In this document: in pieces, positions 1-8,420 of the stretch
Numbering within the stretch: the first letter of the stretch is position 1
Layout of the letters: every line of letters begins with the position of its first letter
The notes under the pieces: generated by a model
What the model saw: only the letters and a program-made list of their open reading frames with translations
Told to the model about the DNA's origin: nothing
Database searches by the model: none
Assembly: GCA_021639925.1 (NCBI GenBank)
Contig: JAJXEL010000009.1
Span: 1-26,363, forward strand
Length of the DNA stretch: 26,363 bases
DNA from: Alphaproteobacteria bacterium
GTDB lineage: Bacteria; Pseudomonadota; Alphaproteobacteria; CAAGCB01; CAG-977
Direction of reading: 5' to 3'
Translations under genes and position numbers: made by a program

Positions 1-19
1 AAACAAATTTGCAAAATTG

Positions 20-406
20 TCAGGAACACATGAAAGCGTTTTGAATATGTTCGGGAAAATGCTTCGGGGAAATTAAAATCACATCGAAACGCATTTCCTT
101 GTCCGCCAGTTCGGGACGGGTCATCAGAAAATATTCGGCGCCTTTAATTCGTCTGGCCTGAACATGACTGCTTACGGATTCGGCGGCATCGGAAACCGTC
201 GCGCGGTATTTGACTTCGATAAAAGCAATCGTACCGCTTTTTTCCGCAATAATGTCTATTTCTCCGGCGCCGGTCCCGCGCGGCGGTTTGAAATTGCGTT
301 CTAAAATTCTGTATCCTTTTAAACGCAGAAACAAAACGGCGGCGGTTTCCGCTTTGTAACCGTCCGACCTGGCTTTCTTTCCTGTTTCGCGCTTATTCTG
401 TTTCAT
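20..406 (-). CDS. yraN: YraN/UPF0102 family nuclease-fold protein
   Basis: A 128-residue protein of the YraN (UPF0102) family, which has a restriction-endonuclease-like fold and no settled function. The sequence shows the family core: a basic N-terminus, a helix followed by LKGYRILERNFK, then GEIDII and AFIEVKYR, which supply the acidic and E-x-K residues of a PD-(D/E)xK-type site. Length is normal for the family. The gene overlaps the end of rsmI by 14 bases on the same strand, so the two are probably translated from one message; no clear Shine-Dalgarno precedes its ATG, which fits translational coupling. In many Alphaproteobacteria gshB follows, but that region is outside the window. Identification is firm; biological role is unknown. 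Confidence 0.9.
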   Translation of the reverse strand: MKQNKRETGKKARSDGYKAETAAVLFLRLKGYRILERNFKPPRGTGAGEIDIIAEKSGTIAFIEVKYRATVSDAAESVSSHVQARRIKGAEYFLMTRPELADKEMRFDVILISPKHFPEHIQNAFMCS

Positions 407-1244
407 TTTTTAACTTTAAAGCTTCCTGATAAATCTGTTTTTTCGATTCGCCTGTCTGTCCGGCAACAAAAGCGGCGGCGTCTTTAACGCTCATTGTTGT
501 CAAAGCCCGCTTTAACAAAGCATCGATTTCTTCCCGGCCGGGAAATTTTTGTTCCGCAGGCGCAACAACAATGACGATTTCTCCTTTCGGCCAGCCGTTT
601 TTACGGTAATAATCCGATAATTCGTCGAAAGTGCCGCGGACGGTTTGTTCAAATTTTTTGGTTAATTCCCGGACAACGGCAGCCTGTCTGGTTCCCAAAA
701 CGGCGGCCATATCGCTGAGGGTTTCTTCCAGCCGCTGGGGGGATTCGTAAAAAATCAAAGTTGCCGGAATATCAGCCAAAACAGCCAGCTCTTTTTTCCG
801 GGCAACGGTTTTCGGCGGCAGAAACCCTTCAAAAAGGAAACGATGACAGGGCAGTCCCGATAACTGCAAAGCCGTCAATACGGCGGAAGCGCCGGGAATG
901 GCGGTGACGTAAATATTTTGTTCGATACAATCCTGCACCAGACGATATCCCGGATCGCTGACCAAAGGCGTTCCGGCGTCTGAAACCAAAGCGATCATTT
1001 CACCGTTTCGCAGCCGTTCCAAAATACGGGGCCGGGCCCGGTCGGCATTATGTTCATGATAAGGGGTTAAGGATTTTCCCGTAATGCCCAGCAAGGCCAA
1101 TAATTTTTTTGTATTCCGGGTATCTTCGCAGGCAATAACGTCGGCGTTTGTTAAAACGGCGGCGGCGCGGGCGGAAATATCGCCTAAATTGCCGATAGGG
1201 GTTGCAACAAGATATAATCCTTTGGTAAAAGAAGTTTCAGACAT
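393..1244 (-). CDS. rsmI: 16S rRNA (cytidine-1402-2'-O)-methyltransferase
   Basis: RsmI uses SAM to 2'-O-methylate C1402 of 16S rRNA in the decoding centre. Visible tetrapyrrole-methylase-family motifs, in order: LYLVATPIGNLGDIS at the N-terminus, CEDTRNTKKLL, YHEHNA, ALVSDAGTPLVSDPGYRLV, IPGASAVLTALQLSGLP and FEGFLPPK. The open frame extends upstream to 1277, but I place the start at 1244 (MSETSF) because AAGGAG lies 5-10 bases before that ATG and the family normally begins right before the LYLVATPIGNLG strand. That gives 283 residues, the usual length. It is divergent from the LpoA-like lipoprotein gene and is followed by overlapping yraN, the common alphaproteobacterial arrangement. Confidence 0.96.
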   Translation of the reverse strand: MSETSFTKGLYLVATPIGNLGDISARAAAVLTNADVIACEDTRNTKKLLALLGITGKSLTPYHEHNADRARPRILERLRNGEMIALVSDAGTPLVSDPGYRLVQDCIEQNIYVTAIPGASAVLTALQLSGLPCHRFLFEGFLPPKTVARKKELAVLADIPATLIFYESPQRLEETLSDMAAVLGTRQAAVVRELTKKFEQTVRGTFDELSDYYRKNGWPKGEIVIVVAPAEQKFPGREEIDALLKRALTTMSVKDAAAFVAGQTGESKKQIYQEALKLKNETE

Positions 1245-1308
1245 TTGCACTCCTTTGCAAAAACAGTTAAGATGCATCTAAACACGTTTTAAATCCGGGA
1301 GCAATTCT

Positions 1309-2859
1309 TTGCGTCAAATTATTCGCCAATCGATCGTTTTTTTTACCGCGGTATTTTTATTGACCTCTTGCAGAGGGGGGATACCATTGTTGCCCAAACG
1401 CGTTGACCAAAGCGCATTTCACGTGGCTGACGCAAATATTGCCGAAAAAGGCGAAGCCGCCGCGCCGGCGCTGGTTCCTGTGGAAATGGTCCGGGTCGGC
1501 CTGCTGGTGCCGTTGACGGGCAGTTCGGCAAAGCTGGGCGAAGTCCTGCGCAATGCGGCGATGATGTCTTTGTTTGACATTTCCAGCCAGCGTCTGATTT
1601 TACAGTTTTATGATACGCAGGGAACGGCGGAAGGCGCCAGGGAAGCGGCTGAATTGGCGATCAGCCAGGGCGTGGAGCTGATTATCGGTCCCGTTTTTTC
1701 GAAATCCGTCCGCGCTATTCGTCCGGCGACACATTCGGCGGACGTCGGCGTGATTACGTTTTCTTCGGATCCGTCAAATTTGGGGGACGGCATTTATACG
1801 ATCAGCACATTGACGTCGCAGCAGGTGGAACACATTGTCCGTTACGCCTGTGATAAAGGTTATAAAAGACTGGCTGTTCTTTCTCAGGATAACGCGACGG
1901 GGGATATTATTTCCATGGCGGCGAAAGCAGCCGTCGATTCCTGCGGGGGCATGATTACTAAAGCGGCCTTTTATGATCCGCAGGCGGCTGATTTGCAGTC
2001 GGCCGTTCAATCAATTATGCCCAGACTGATGGAAGATTTGGAAACAGAACGCGAAGAAGAAGTCAAGCGTCTGGAAAAATCAAAGGAACTGGTTATTCAG
2101 GGCAAACCGGTTTTAATGAAAAACGAAGAAACCGGAGAAATGGAAGAAGTTAACATGTCTTTGGAACAGCTGCAGGCTGTTATAGACGTGTTAAAAGAAA
2201 AAGAACTGGTTCGCGATCCGTTTGAATTTGACGCCGTTTTGATTTCCGAAGAAGGCAGCCGCCTGCGTTCTTTAGGGGCTTTGTTTTCTTATTACGACGT
2301 GCCGTCCGATATTCGTATTTTAGGAACATCGCAGTGGGCAGATTCCCGTCCGGCGCGGGAACCGGCTTTGATCGGCGGGTGGTTTTCGCATCTGCCTTCC
2401 GAAGGATTTGCCGCTTTTTCGCAGCGTTACAAAGATATTTACGGCGAAAAACCGCCGCGCATAGCTTCGCAAGCTTACGACGCTGTGGCATTGGCGGCAA
2501 TATTGGCCGAAACAGGCAGCTTTTCCTATGAAAATCTGACAACGGTTTCGGGATTTAAAGGGGTTGACGGATTATTCCGCCTGTTGCCGAACGGATTGTC
2601 CGAACGCGGCCTGCAAGTCCTGGGCGTAGAAAAGAAAGGTTTTGTCACCTTGTCGCCGGCATTGGAAGTGTTTGAAACCGTTCCTGTTTTTGTTCCCGAC
2701 GTATATATCAAGGATTTTCGTCATTCTCCCGATCTGGTAACGATTCCTTTAACGCCGGAAGAAGCGGCAGCTCAGGGCAGTATGGACATTTCGGAAACGG
2801 GCAGTAATCAAACCGGTTTAAGCCAGCAGGGTTCTGCACAGGGCATCCAGAATCATTAA
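1309..2859 (+). CDS. Penicillin-binding protein activator-like lipoprotein (LppC/LpoA family)
   Basis: A 516-residue lipoprotein with a type 1 periplasmic-binding fold, related to LppC/LpoA, which in gammaproteobacteria activates PBP1A from the outer membrane. I see a signal peptide ending in lipobox LTSC (Cys21), then VRVGLLVPLTGSSAKLGEVLRNAA, GVELIIGPVFSKSV and YKRLAVLSQDNATG, all typical of the fold. The start is a TTG at 1309; GGGAG at 1297-1301 gives 7-base spacing. Residues about 238-303 form a highly charged, probably coiled-coil insertion before FDAVLISEEGSRLRSLG, which I do not expect in relatives. The C-terminal tail is low-complexity (Ser, Gly, Gln, Asn). Its last 42 bases overlap hemW, which converges. 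Divergent from rsmI-yraN, as in many Alphaproteobacteria. Family is clear; a PBP-activating role is inferred. Confidence 0.85.
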   Translation: MRQIIRQSIVFFTAVFLLTSCRGGIPLLPKRVDQSAFHVADANIAEKGEAAAPALVPVEMVRVGLLVPLTGSSAKLGEVLRNAAMMSLFDISSQRLILQFYDTQGTAEGAREAAELAISQGVELIIGPVFSKSVRAIRPATHSADVGVITFSSDPSNLGDGIYTISTLTSQQVEHIVRYACDKGYKRLAVLSQDNATGDIISMAAKAAVDSCGGMITKAAFYDPQAADLQSAVQSIMPRLMEDLETEREEEVKRLEKSKELVIQGKPVLMKNEETGEMEEVNMSLEQLQAVIDVLKEKELVRDPFEFDAVLISEEGSRLRSLGALFSYYDVPSDIRILGTSQWADSRPAREPALIGGWFSHLPSEGFAAFSQRYKDIYGEKPPRIASQAYDAVALAAILAETGSFSYENLTTVSGFKGVDGLFRLLPNGLSERGLQVLGVEKKGFVTLSPALEVFETVPVFVPDVYIKDFRHSPDLVTIPLTPEEAAAQGSMDISETGSNQTGLSQQGSAQGIQNH

Positions 2860-3936
2860 TCCTTTAGCGGTCGCTCTGATTCCTTTTTGATCGCAAACCA
2901 AAAAGCCGTCAGTCTGATAATCCTGCAGTGTACCCGTATGCATGAAAGCTTCCGGCTCTTTTCCGATCAGGCTGTGAAAAGCTTTTCTGTCGATTCCTTC
3001 GCGTGTCCGCAAAGCCATAAAGATCAGCTCTTCCGCCTTTTCTTTCGCTGTCAAAACGATTTCTTCGCCGTCTTGTTTTTCCAGCCAGCCCGCGGCGGAT
3101 CTGTTTTGCGCCGCCGCGTAAAAGCGGCCGTTTTGTATAAACCGTCCGTGTGCCGCCGGACCGACGCCGATCCATTCTCCGCCCTGCCAGTACAGCAGGT
3201 TATGGCGGCATTCTTCGCCTTTGGCGGCATGGTTGGAAACTTCATAACGTTCCAATCCGGCTCTGTATGTCAAACGGTCGGTTAATTCGAACAAATCTGC
3301 GGATAGTTCGTCTTCCGGCGGCTGTATTCCTTTTTTGTAAAAGAAAGTTCCTTCTTCTATCGTCAGCTGGTATAAAGACAAATGTTTCAGGTTAAGTTCT
3401 AAAATTTTTTCCAATTCTTCATGCCAATCCCGCAGCGACTGGCCCGGCCGTCCATAGATAAAATCGGCGGACACGCGGGAAAAAATCTGTCTTGCATTTT
3501 CTAAAACGTCTAAAGCCTGTCCGACGGTGTGCAAACGTCCCAGGAATTTTAAATCCCTGTCGTTCAAAGCCTGAATGCCGACGGATAAACGATTAACGCC
3601 GGCTTTTTCAAAAGCCTGCATTTTCGGCAGGTCAATGGAACAGGGATTGGCTTCCAGAGAAATTTCCGCATTTTTTTCCACGGGCCACAGCGACCGGATT
3701 GTTTCGATAGCGAAAGAAACCATTTGTGCCGTCATTAATGAAGGCGTTCCGCCGCCAAAGAAAATACTTGATACCGTTTTGTCTGCCGTTCTGCCGGCGT
3801 ATGATTCCAAACTGCGGGCATAAGCTTTCTGCCACGCCCGGAAATCAACATTTTTTGCCGGTTCGCTGGCGAAATCACAGTAAGGACATTTCGACCGGCA
3901 GAACGGCCAGTGGATATAAATGCCGAATCCGCTCAC
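2818..3936 (-). CDS. hemW: Radical SAM heme chaperone HemW
   Basis: HemW is a radical SAM protein that binds heme and a 4Fe-4S cluster and is thought to deliver heme to respiratory proteins. The sequence shows IYIHWPFCRSKCPYCDF, with cluster cysteines 13, 17 and 20 in the C-x3-C-x2-C pattern and the CPYCDF ending typical of HemW rather than of the oxygen-independent oxidase HemN. FFGGGTPSLM, the SLEANP strand and NRLSVGIQALND follow, then a HemW-type C-terminal region. Length of 372 is normal. It starts with GTG at 3936-3934; the rdgB stop TGA overlaps this start by 4 bases (GTGA), so translation is coupled. Its 3' end overlaps the converging LpoA-like gene by 42 bases. Third gene of rph-rdgB-hemW. 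Confidence 0.95.
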   Translation of the reverse strand: MSGFGIYIHWPFCRSKCPYCDFASEPAKNVDFRAWQKAYARSLESYAGRTADKTVSSIFFGGGTPSLMTAQMVSFAIETIRSLWPVEKNAEISLEANPCSIDLPKMQAFEKAGVNRLSVGIQALNDRDLKFLGRLHTVGQALDVLENARQIFSRVSADFIYGRPGQSLRDWHEELEKILELNLKHLSLYQLTIEEGTFFYKKGIQPPEDELSADLFELTDRLTYRAGLERYEVSNHAAKGEECRHNLLYWQGGEWIGVGPAAHGRFIQNGRFYAAAQNRSAAGWLEKQDGEEIVLTAKEKAEELIFMALRTREGIDRKAFHSLIGKEPEAFMHTGTLQDYQTDGFLVCDQKGIRATAKGLMILDALCRTLLA

Positions 3937-4526
3937 AGGCAGTTGTCCGTAAATAGCTTTAACGCCCGCGCTCTGTGACTGATTTTATTTTTTTCCGCCG
4001 GCGGTAATTCGGCAAAGGAAAGACTGTGGCCTTCGGGAACGAACATAGGATCGTAACCGAAACCGTTTTCTCCTTTTACCGGCCAGCGCAGGAAACCGTT
4101 AACCCGGCCTTCGAATTCTTCCGTATCTCCGTCAGGCCAGGCAATGACGACCGCGCAGGAAAAATGCGCGGAACGGTTTGTTGTATTGCCCAATTCCTCA
4201 TTTAATTTTTCCATTGCGTACATGAATCCGTTTTTTTTCGGTTCGTTGTAACGGGCGGAATAAATGCCGGGGCGGTTGTCCAAAGCGTGAACGCATAATC
4301 CCGAATCGTCGCCCAGCGCGGGAATTCCGGCTTCTTTGGCGGCGCAGACGGCTTTAATCCGCGCGTTTTCAATGAAAGTTTTTCCGGTTTCTTCGGGTTC
4401 TGTCAAAGACAGATCGTCGGCAGATAAAACCGTAATTCCAAAAGGCGCGAGAATCGTCTGCATTTCTTTGACTTTTCCTATGTTATGGGTTGCCAGGACG
4501 ATTCTTTTTTCGATCAGTTTGCGCAT
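3933..4526 (-). CDS. rdgB: RdgB/HAM1 non-canonical purine NTP pyrophosphatase
   Basis: This enzyme hydrolyses ITP, dITP and XTP to monophosphates and pyrophosphate, keeping deaminated purines out of nucleic acids. The 197-residue protein carries the family hallmarks: IVLATHNIGKVKEM near the N-terminus for phosphate contact, the acidic site GDDSGLCVHAL, NRPGIYSARY, GFGYDPMFVPEG and the C-terminal SHRARAL. Its ATG lies one base after the rph stop, and GGAG inside the end of rph is a well-spaced ribosome binding site. Its stop overlaps the hemW GTG. The three genes therefore form a tight operon. Confidence 0.96.
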   Translation of the reverse strand: MRKLIEKRIVLATHNIGKVKEMQTILAPFGITVLSADDLSLTEPEETGKTFIENARIKAVCAAKEAGIPALGDDSGLCVHALDNRPGIYSARYNEPKKNGFMYAMEKLNEELGNTTNRSAHFSCAVVIAWPDGDTEEFEGRVNGFLRWPVKGENGFGYDPMFVPEGHSLSFAELPPAEKNKISHRARALKLFTDNCL

Positions 4527-4527
4527 T

Positions 4528-5244
4528 TTATTCTCCTAAGACGTCATGTTGGATTTTACTTAATTCAGCCGTGCCCTTACAGGCCAATTCGTACAGCGTT
4601 TTGAATTCGTCGGAAGAAAACGGCGTCCGTTCGGCTGTTCCCTGAATTTCGACAATACCGCCTTTTCCGGTAATAACAAAGTTGGAATCGGTCTGCGCGT
4701 TAGAATCTTCGATGTAATCCAGGTCCAGCACGGGCGTTCCTTCGTAAATGCCGCAGGAAACGGCGGATACCGTGTCTAACAGCGGCAGCGTATAAAACCG
4801 GCGGTGTTCGCGCAGTTTCTGCAAAGCCAGGTGCAAAGCGACAAAACCGCCCGTAATCGAAGCCGTCCGCGTGCCGCCGTCAGCCTGAATAACGTCGCAG
4901 TCGATTTTAATGCATATTTCCCCCAGTGCTTTCATATCGACAACGGAACGCAGCGCCCGCCCGATTAAACGCTGGATTTCCTGCGTGCGTCCCGTCTGGC
5001 CTTTTTTGGCTTCCCTTTCCGTACGGGTGCCGGTCGCGCGGGGAATCATGCCATATTCGGCGGTAATCCAGCCTTTACCCGTATTGCGCATCCACATCGG
5101 CACTTTGTCTTCAACCGTGGCCGTGCAGATCACGTGCGTATCGCCGCATTTGATCAGGCATGAGCCTTCGGCATGTTTGTTGATATTCGGTTCTATCGTG
5201 ACTTTGCGTAACTCGTCCGGCAGTCTTTTTGAAGGTCTTTCCAT
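4528..5244 (-). CDS. rph: Ribonuclease PH
   Basis: RNase PH is a phosphate-dependent 3'-5' exoribonuclease that trims tRNA 3' ends. The 238-residue sequence begins RPSKRLPDELRKVTIEPNI and shows SCLIKCGDTHVICTATVE, WITAEYGMIPRATGTR, the EIQRLIGRALR helix, IDCDVIQADGGTRTASI with the conserved acidic and GGTRTA residues, and VLDLDYIEDS. Length and motifs are full. AGGA upstream of the ATG at 5244 serves as ribosome binding site. First gene of rph-rdgB-hemW, divergent from hrcA across 76 bases, so the two promoters are probably back to back. This layout is conserved in Alphaproteobacteria. Confidence 0.97.
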   Translation of the reverse strand: MERPSKRLPDELRKVTIEPNINKHAEGSCLIKCGDTHVICTATVEDKVPMWMRNTGKGWITAEYGMIPRATGTRTEREAKKGQTGRTQEIQRLIGRALRSVVDMKALGEICIKIDCDVIQADGGTRTASITGGFVALHLALQKLREHRRFYTLPLLDTVSAVSCGIYEGTPVLDLDYIEDSNAQTDSNFVITGKGGIVEIQGTAERTPFSSDEFKTLYELACKGTAELSKIQHDVLGE

Positions 5245-5283
5245 TTTTCCTGTCCTTATCTGTTGAATAAATCATTTGTCCTG

Positions 5284-5320
5284 TTGACGTTTGATACTAC
5301 GATTACTACATTTATCAACT
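5284..5320 (+). promoter_or_regulatory. Candidate hrcA promoter with inverted repeat
   Basis: TTGACG at 5284-5289 (5 of 6 to the -35 consensus) is 17 bases before TACATT at 5307-5312 (4 of 6 to -10). Start of transcription is expected near 5319-5321, essentially on the hrcA ATG. The inverted repeat TTGATA (5291-5296) / TATCAA (5313-5318) brackets the -10 and could be an operator. No canonical CIRCE element (TTAGCACTC-N9-GAGTGCTAA) is present. Confidence 0.45.
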
Positions 5321-6370
5321 ATGAATAAGCAAATATTAACTTTATCCGAACTAAATAACCGATCCCGCGATATTTTTAAATCGCTGGTTGACGCGTATTT
5401 GGCAACGGGCGAACCCGTCGGATCCAAGACTTTGTCCCGTTTGTTGGATTTTTCATTGTCTTCGGCAACGATTCGCAACGTTATGTCGGATTTGGAATCG
5501 TCCGGTCTGCTGTCGTCGCCGCATACGTCTGCCGGACGGATTCCGACCGAACGCGGATTAAAGCTGTTTGTTGACGGTTTTTTGGAAATAGGCGCTTTGG
5601 AAAAAGACGAACGCCACGCTATTGAAGCGCACTGCCGTACGGCCGGAATAAATATTGAAACCATGCTGACGCAGGCTTCAGCGATGTTGTCCGGGTTATC
5701 CAAATGCGCGGGAGTCGTTATTGCCCCGAAGACCGAAGCGCCGCTGAAACATATTGAATTTGTGCATTTGGGGGCGGACCGGGCTTTGGTCGTTATGGTA
5801 ACGGCGGACGGCGCGGTGGAAAACCGTTTGATTAATATTCCGCCGGGAACGTTGCCGGTTGCTTTGACCGAAGCGACAAATTATTTAAACGCGCGTCTGC
5901 ACGGCCGGACGCTGGAAGAAGCCCGGGAAGAAATTTTAAAGGAAACCGAACAGCATCAAGCGCAGCTGGACGAAGTGTCTTCCCGTCTGGTTGCGGCGGG
6001 TCTGGCGGCATGGGCCGGCGGGAAAAAAGGCGTTTTAATCGTCAAAGGGCAGGCCAATCTGTTGGAAAACATACAGGCGATAGAAGACCTGGAACGTGTC
6101 CGTAACCTTTTTGCCGTTCTGGAAGCCCAGGAAAGTATGACAAAACTGCTGGATTTAACGGAAACAGCCGATGGGATACAGATATATATCGGATCTGAAA
6201 ATAAATTGTTTGATTTGTCCGGCTGTTCGATGATTACGGCGCCGTACCGCAACAGCCGGGAAAAAATCATCGGCGCGGTCGGGATTATCGGTCCGACAAG
6301 AATGAATTACGCCAGAATTATTCCTCTGGTAGATTATACGTCACAGGTTGTCAGTAAATTGATAGGATAG
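5321..6370 (+). CDS. hrcA: Heat-inducible transcription repressor HrcA
   Basis: HrcA represses chaperone operons by binding CIRCE elements and needs GroEL for folding. The N-terminus shows the winged-helix domain: LNNRSRDIFKSLVDAYLATGEPVGSKTLS, SSATIRNVMSDLESSGLL, HTSAGRIPTERG. The HrcA GAF-like domain follows, ending with the conserved ITAPYRNSREKIIGAVGIIGPTRMNY. I chose the ATG at 5321 (349 residues). The frame extends to a TTG at 5291, but that would put codons inside the likely promoter and the extra residues are not HrcA-like. No Shine-Dalgarno precedes 5321, which suggests a leaderless message. It ends with TAG and grpE starts 6 bases later. Confidence 0.95.
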   Translation: MNKQILTLSELNNRSRDIFKSLVDAYLATGEPVGSKTLSRLLDFSLSSATIRNVMSDLESSGLLSSPHTSAGRIPTERGLKLFVDGFLEIGALEKDERHAIEAHCRTAGINIETMLTQASAMLSGLSKCAGVVIAPKTEAPLKHIEFVHLGADRALVVMVTADGAVENRLINIPPGTLPVALTEATNYLNARLHGRTLEEAREEILKETEQHQAQLDEVSSRLVAAGLAAWAGGKKGVLIVKGQANLLENIQAIEDLERVRNLFAVLEAQESMTKLLDLTETADGIQIYIGSENKLFDLSGCSMITAPYRNSREKIIGAVGIIGPTRMNYARIIPLVDYTSQVVSKLIG

Positions 6371-6376
6371 GAAAAG

Positions 6377-7015
6377 ATGACAAAGCACCATAAACGCGAT
6401 GAAGAACTGAACGAAGTAAAACAGGAACTGGACGAAGTCCGGCAGGAAGCCGAAGCATGTGCCGAAGCGGCCGAAGAAGCCGAAAACGTTCAGGCCGGAA
6501 AAATTACGGAGATGCAGGCGGAAATTGACAAGCTGAAGGATTTGTATCTGCGTTCCCAGGCAGAAATGGAAAATTTGCGGCGCAGGACGCAGCAGGAACT
6601 GGAAAAACGTTCAAAATTTGCCGTTTCTTCTTTCGCGCAGGATCTGCTGCCTGTCAATGATAATCTTTCCCGCGCGATGGCCAGTATTCCCGATTCGGAA
6701 AGGGAAAATCAGAATGATTTGGTGAAAAATCTGCTGGTCGGTTTGGAATTGACTCAAAAGGATTTAAATGCGGCTTTGGAAAAAAACAACGTGACGGCGA
6801 TTGAAAGTGTCGGGCGGATTTTTGATCCGAATCTGCATAAAGTCGTACAGGAAATTGACGATCCGGACAAACCGGCCGGAACGATTGTGCAGGAATGGCA
6901 AAAAGGCTATATGATCGGCGGCGACCGCGTTCTGCGCGAAGCTGTTGTCGTTGTAACGCGCGGCGGTCCTCAGCCCGGTCAGGAACAGGCGGAACATATT
7001 GATACGACGGTTTAA
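6377..7015 (+). CDS. grpE: Nucleotide exchange factor GrpE
   Basis: GrpE releases ADP from DnaK and so drives the Hsp70 cycle in the cytoplasm. The 212-residue protein has a long acidic N-terminal coiled coil (about residues 5-55, rich in Glu), then IDKLKDLYLRSQAEMENLRRRTQQE, FAQDLLPVNDNLSRAM, GLELTQKDLNAALEKNNV and the C-terminal beta-domain with FDPNLHKVVQEI and GYMIGGDRVLREAVVVV. AGGAAAAG directly upstream is the ribosome binding site. It sits 6 bases after hrcA in the conserved hrcA-grpE pair and ends in a strong terminator. Confidence 0.97.
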   Translation: MTKHHKRDEELNEVKQELDEVRQEAEACAEAAEEAENVQAGKITEMQAEIDKLKDLYLRSQAEMENLRRRTQQELEKRSKFAVSSFAQDLLPVNDNLSRAMASIPDSERENQNDLVKNLLVGLELTQKDLNAALEKNNVTAIESVGRIFDPNLHKVVQEIDDPDKPAGTIVQEWQKGYMIGGDRVLREAVVVVTRGGPQPGQEQAEHIDTTV

Positions 7016-7018
7016 TAC

Positions 7019-7050
7019 GAAAAAAGCCCGGAATTCCGGGCTTTTTTTTT
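7019..7050. terminator. Bidirectional intrinsic terminator (grpE / MATE)
   Basis: A perfect GC-rich palindrome, AGCCCGGAA/TTCCGGGCT at 7025-7042, is flanked by A6 on the left and T9 on the right. It gives a hairpin plus U-tract on both strands, ending grpE on plus and the proC-MATE operon on minus. The T-run contains part of the MATE stop codon. Confidence 0.93.
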
Positions 7051-8419
7051 ATAACCATCTGACGCCTTTTTTCCGCCATCTTCCGGATCCCAGGTAAACC
7101 AAAGCCAAAATATTGGACGCGAAAGAAGCCAGCGGCGAAGCAAAGCCGACGGCATATAAGGAAGCGCCGGCCATTGTGCTGAAATACCAGGCCATGGGAA
7201 TTCTGAAAACAAAAGTACACAAAACATTGTTCAGCATGGAAAAAAACGACCGCCCGCATCCGTTAAAAAAGCCGTTGGTGCAGAAAACGACGGGAACCAT
7301 GATATATTCAAAACAGAAACTTTTTGCATAAGCTGTTCCGGCTTCAATCGTTTCGCGGGCGCCGAAGGAATTTTGATCCATAAAAAATCCGATAATTTTT
7401 TCGGGAACGCTCAGGAACAAAATAATGGCGGCGATTCCGAACATCATTGTGCCGATAATTCCCAGTTTTAAGGTATATATGGCCCGGACCGGTTTATGCG
7501 CGCCGATATTTTGCGCGGTAATGGCCGAAATTGCTCCCATGGCCGACAAAGCCGGCAGCATGGCAAAAGCGTTAATTCTGCCGACGATGCCGACTCCGGC
7601 GGCGGCGGCCATGCCCATGGCGTTGATAATGGACGTGATGAACATAAAAGACAGATCAATCAATCCGCCGGTAACGGAAATCGGCAGACCAACCCTGAAT
7701 AATTCGCGCACGATCGCGCGATCGGGAAAAAAGTTTCGAAGCTTAAATTCAAATTGCACGTTTTTACGCATAAAGAAATAAGCAAACAGCATACTTATTC
7801 CCTGCCCAGCGACTGTCGCGACGGCCGCGCCGGCTGCACCCATATGGAAAACAGCGACTAAAATCAAATCGCCGATAATATTGAACACACAGGCGACCGC
7901 GACAAAAATCAGCGGCGCGACAGAATTTCCCAGTCCGCGGAAAACAGCTGAAAAAGCATTGTATCCCGTAATAAAAATAACTCCTAAAACGCAAATATCG
8001 GAATAAGCCTTTGTTTCTTCAAAAGCGTTTTCCGGCACTTGCATCAGCTTTAAAATCAGCGGCATAACAGCCAGCATGACCAGCGTTAAAATAACGGCGC
8101 AAACCATGAACAGACATAAACTGGTGCCGATACAGCGGCGCAGCTTTTCCTGATTTCCGGCCCCGACATATTGCCCGATCAATACGGTTGATCCTGTCGT
8201 CAGGCCGGAAATTAAGTTCAGGATAAACATCATAATGCAGCTGCCATTGGCTACGGCCGCGACGGAAACGCTACCGTTGCCGAACCGTCCGACAATGAAC
8301 AGATCAACCGTGTTGTATAAGGCCTGCAGCAAATAGGCCAGCAGGAAAGGAAAAGAAAATTGCCATAAATTAACCAAAGCGCTACCGCGGGTTAAATCCT
8401 GTTGCGCTCCGATTTTCAT
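7049..8419 (-). CDS. MATE family multidrug/toxin efflux transporter
   Basis: A 456-residue integral membrane protein of the MATE superfamily (MOP clan), which exports cationic drugs or metabolites using Na+ or H+ gradients. The N-terminus has LVNLWQFSFPFLLAYLLQALYNTVDLFIVGRFG, the classic first two helices. The MatE repeat recurs in the second half (ELFRVGLPISVTGGLIDLSFMFITSIINAMG). About 12 hydrophobic segments are visible, and length is typical. It starts one base after the proC stop, so the two are co-transcribed. Substrate cannot be deduced. The stop lies in the shared terminator. Confidence 0.92.
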   Translation of the reverse strand: MKIGAQQDLTRGSALVNLWQFSFPFLLAYLLQALYNTVDLFIVGRFGNGSVSVAAVANGSCIMMFILNLISGLTTGSTVLIGQYVGAGNQEKLRRCIGTSLCLFMVCAVILTLVMLAVMPLILKLMQVPENAFEETKAYSDICVLGVIFITGYNAFSAVFRGLGNSVAPLIFVAVACVFNIIGDLILVAVFHMGAAGAAVATVAGQGISMLFAYFFMRKNVQFEFKLRNFFPDRAIVRELFRVGLPISVTGGLIDLSFMFITSIINAMGMAAAAGVGIVGRINAFAMLPALSAMGAISAITAQNIGAHKPVRAIYTLKLGIIGTMMFGIAAIILFLSVPEKIIGFFMDQNSFGARETIEAGTAYAKSFCFEYIMVPVVFCTNGFFNGCGRSFFSMLNNVLCTFVFRIPMAWYFSTMAGASLYAVGFASPLASFASNILALVYLGSGRWRKKGVRWL

Positions 8420-8420
8420 T

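Noticed and set aside
1245..1308. Promoter pair for the LpoA-like gene (TTGCAC-N17-TAAGAT)
   Set aside because: The -35 match is only three of six and overlaps the rsmI ribosome binding site region; a promoter must exist in the gap but I cannot place it with confidence.
5245..5320. CIRCE element for HrcA autoregulation
   Set aside because: No TTAGCACTC-N9-GAGTGCTAA or near match is found in the divergent rph-hrcA gap.
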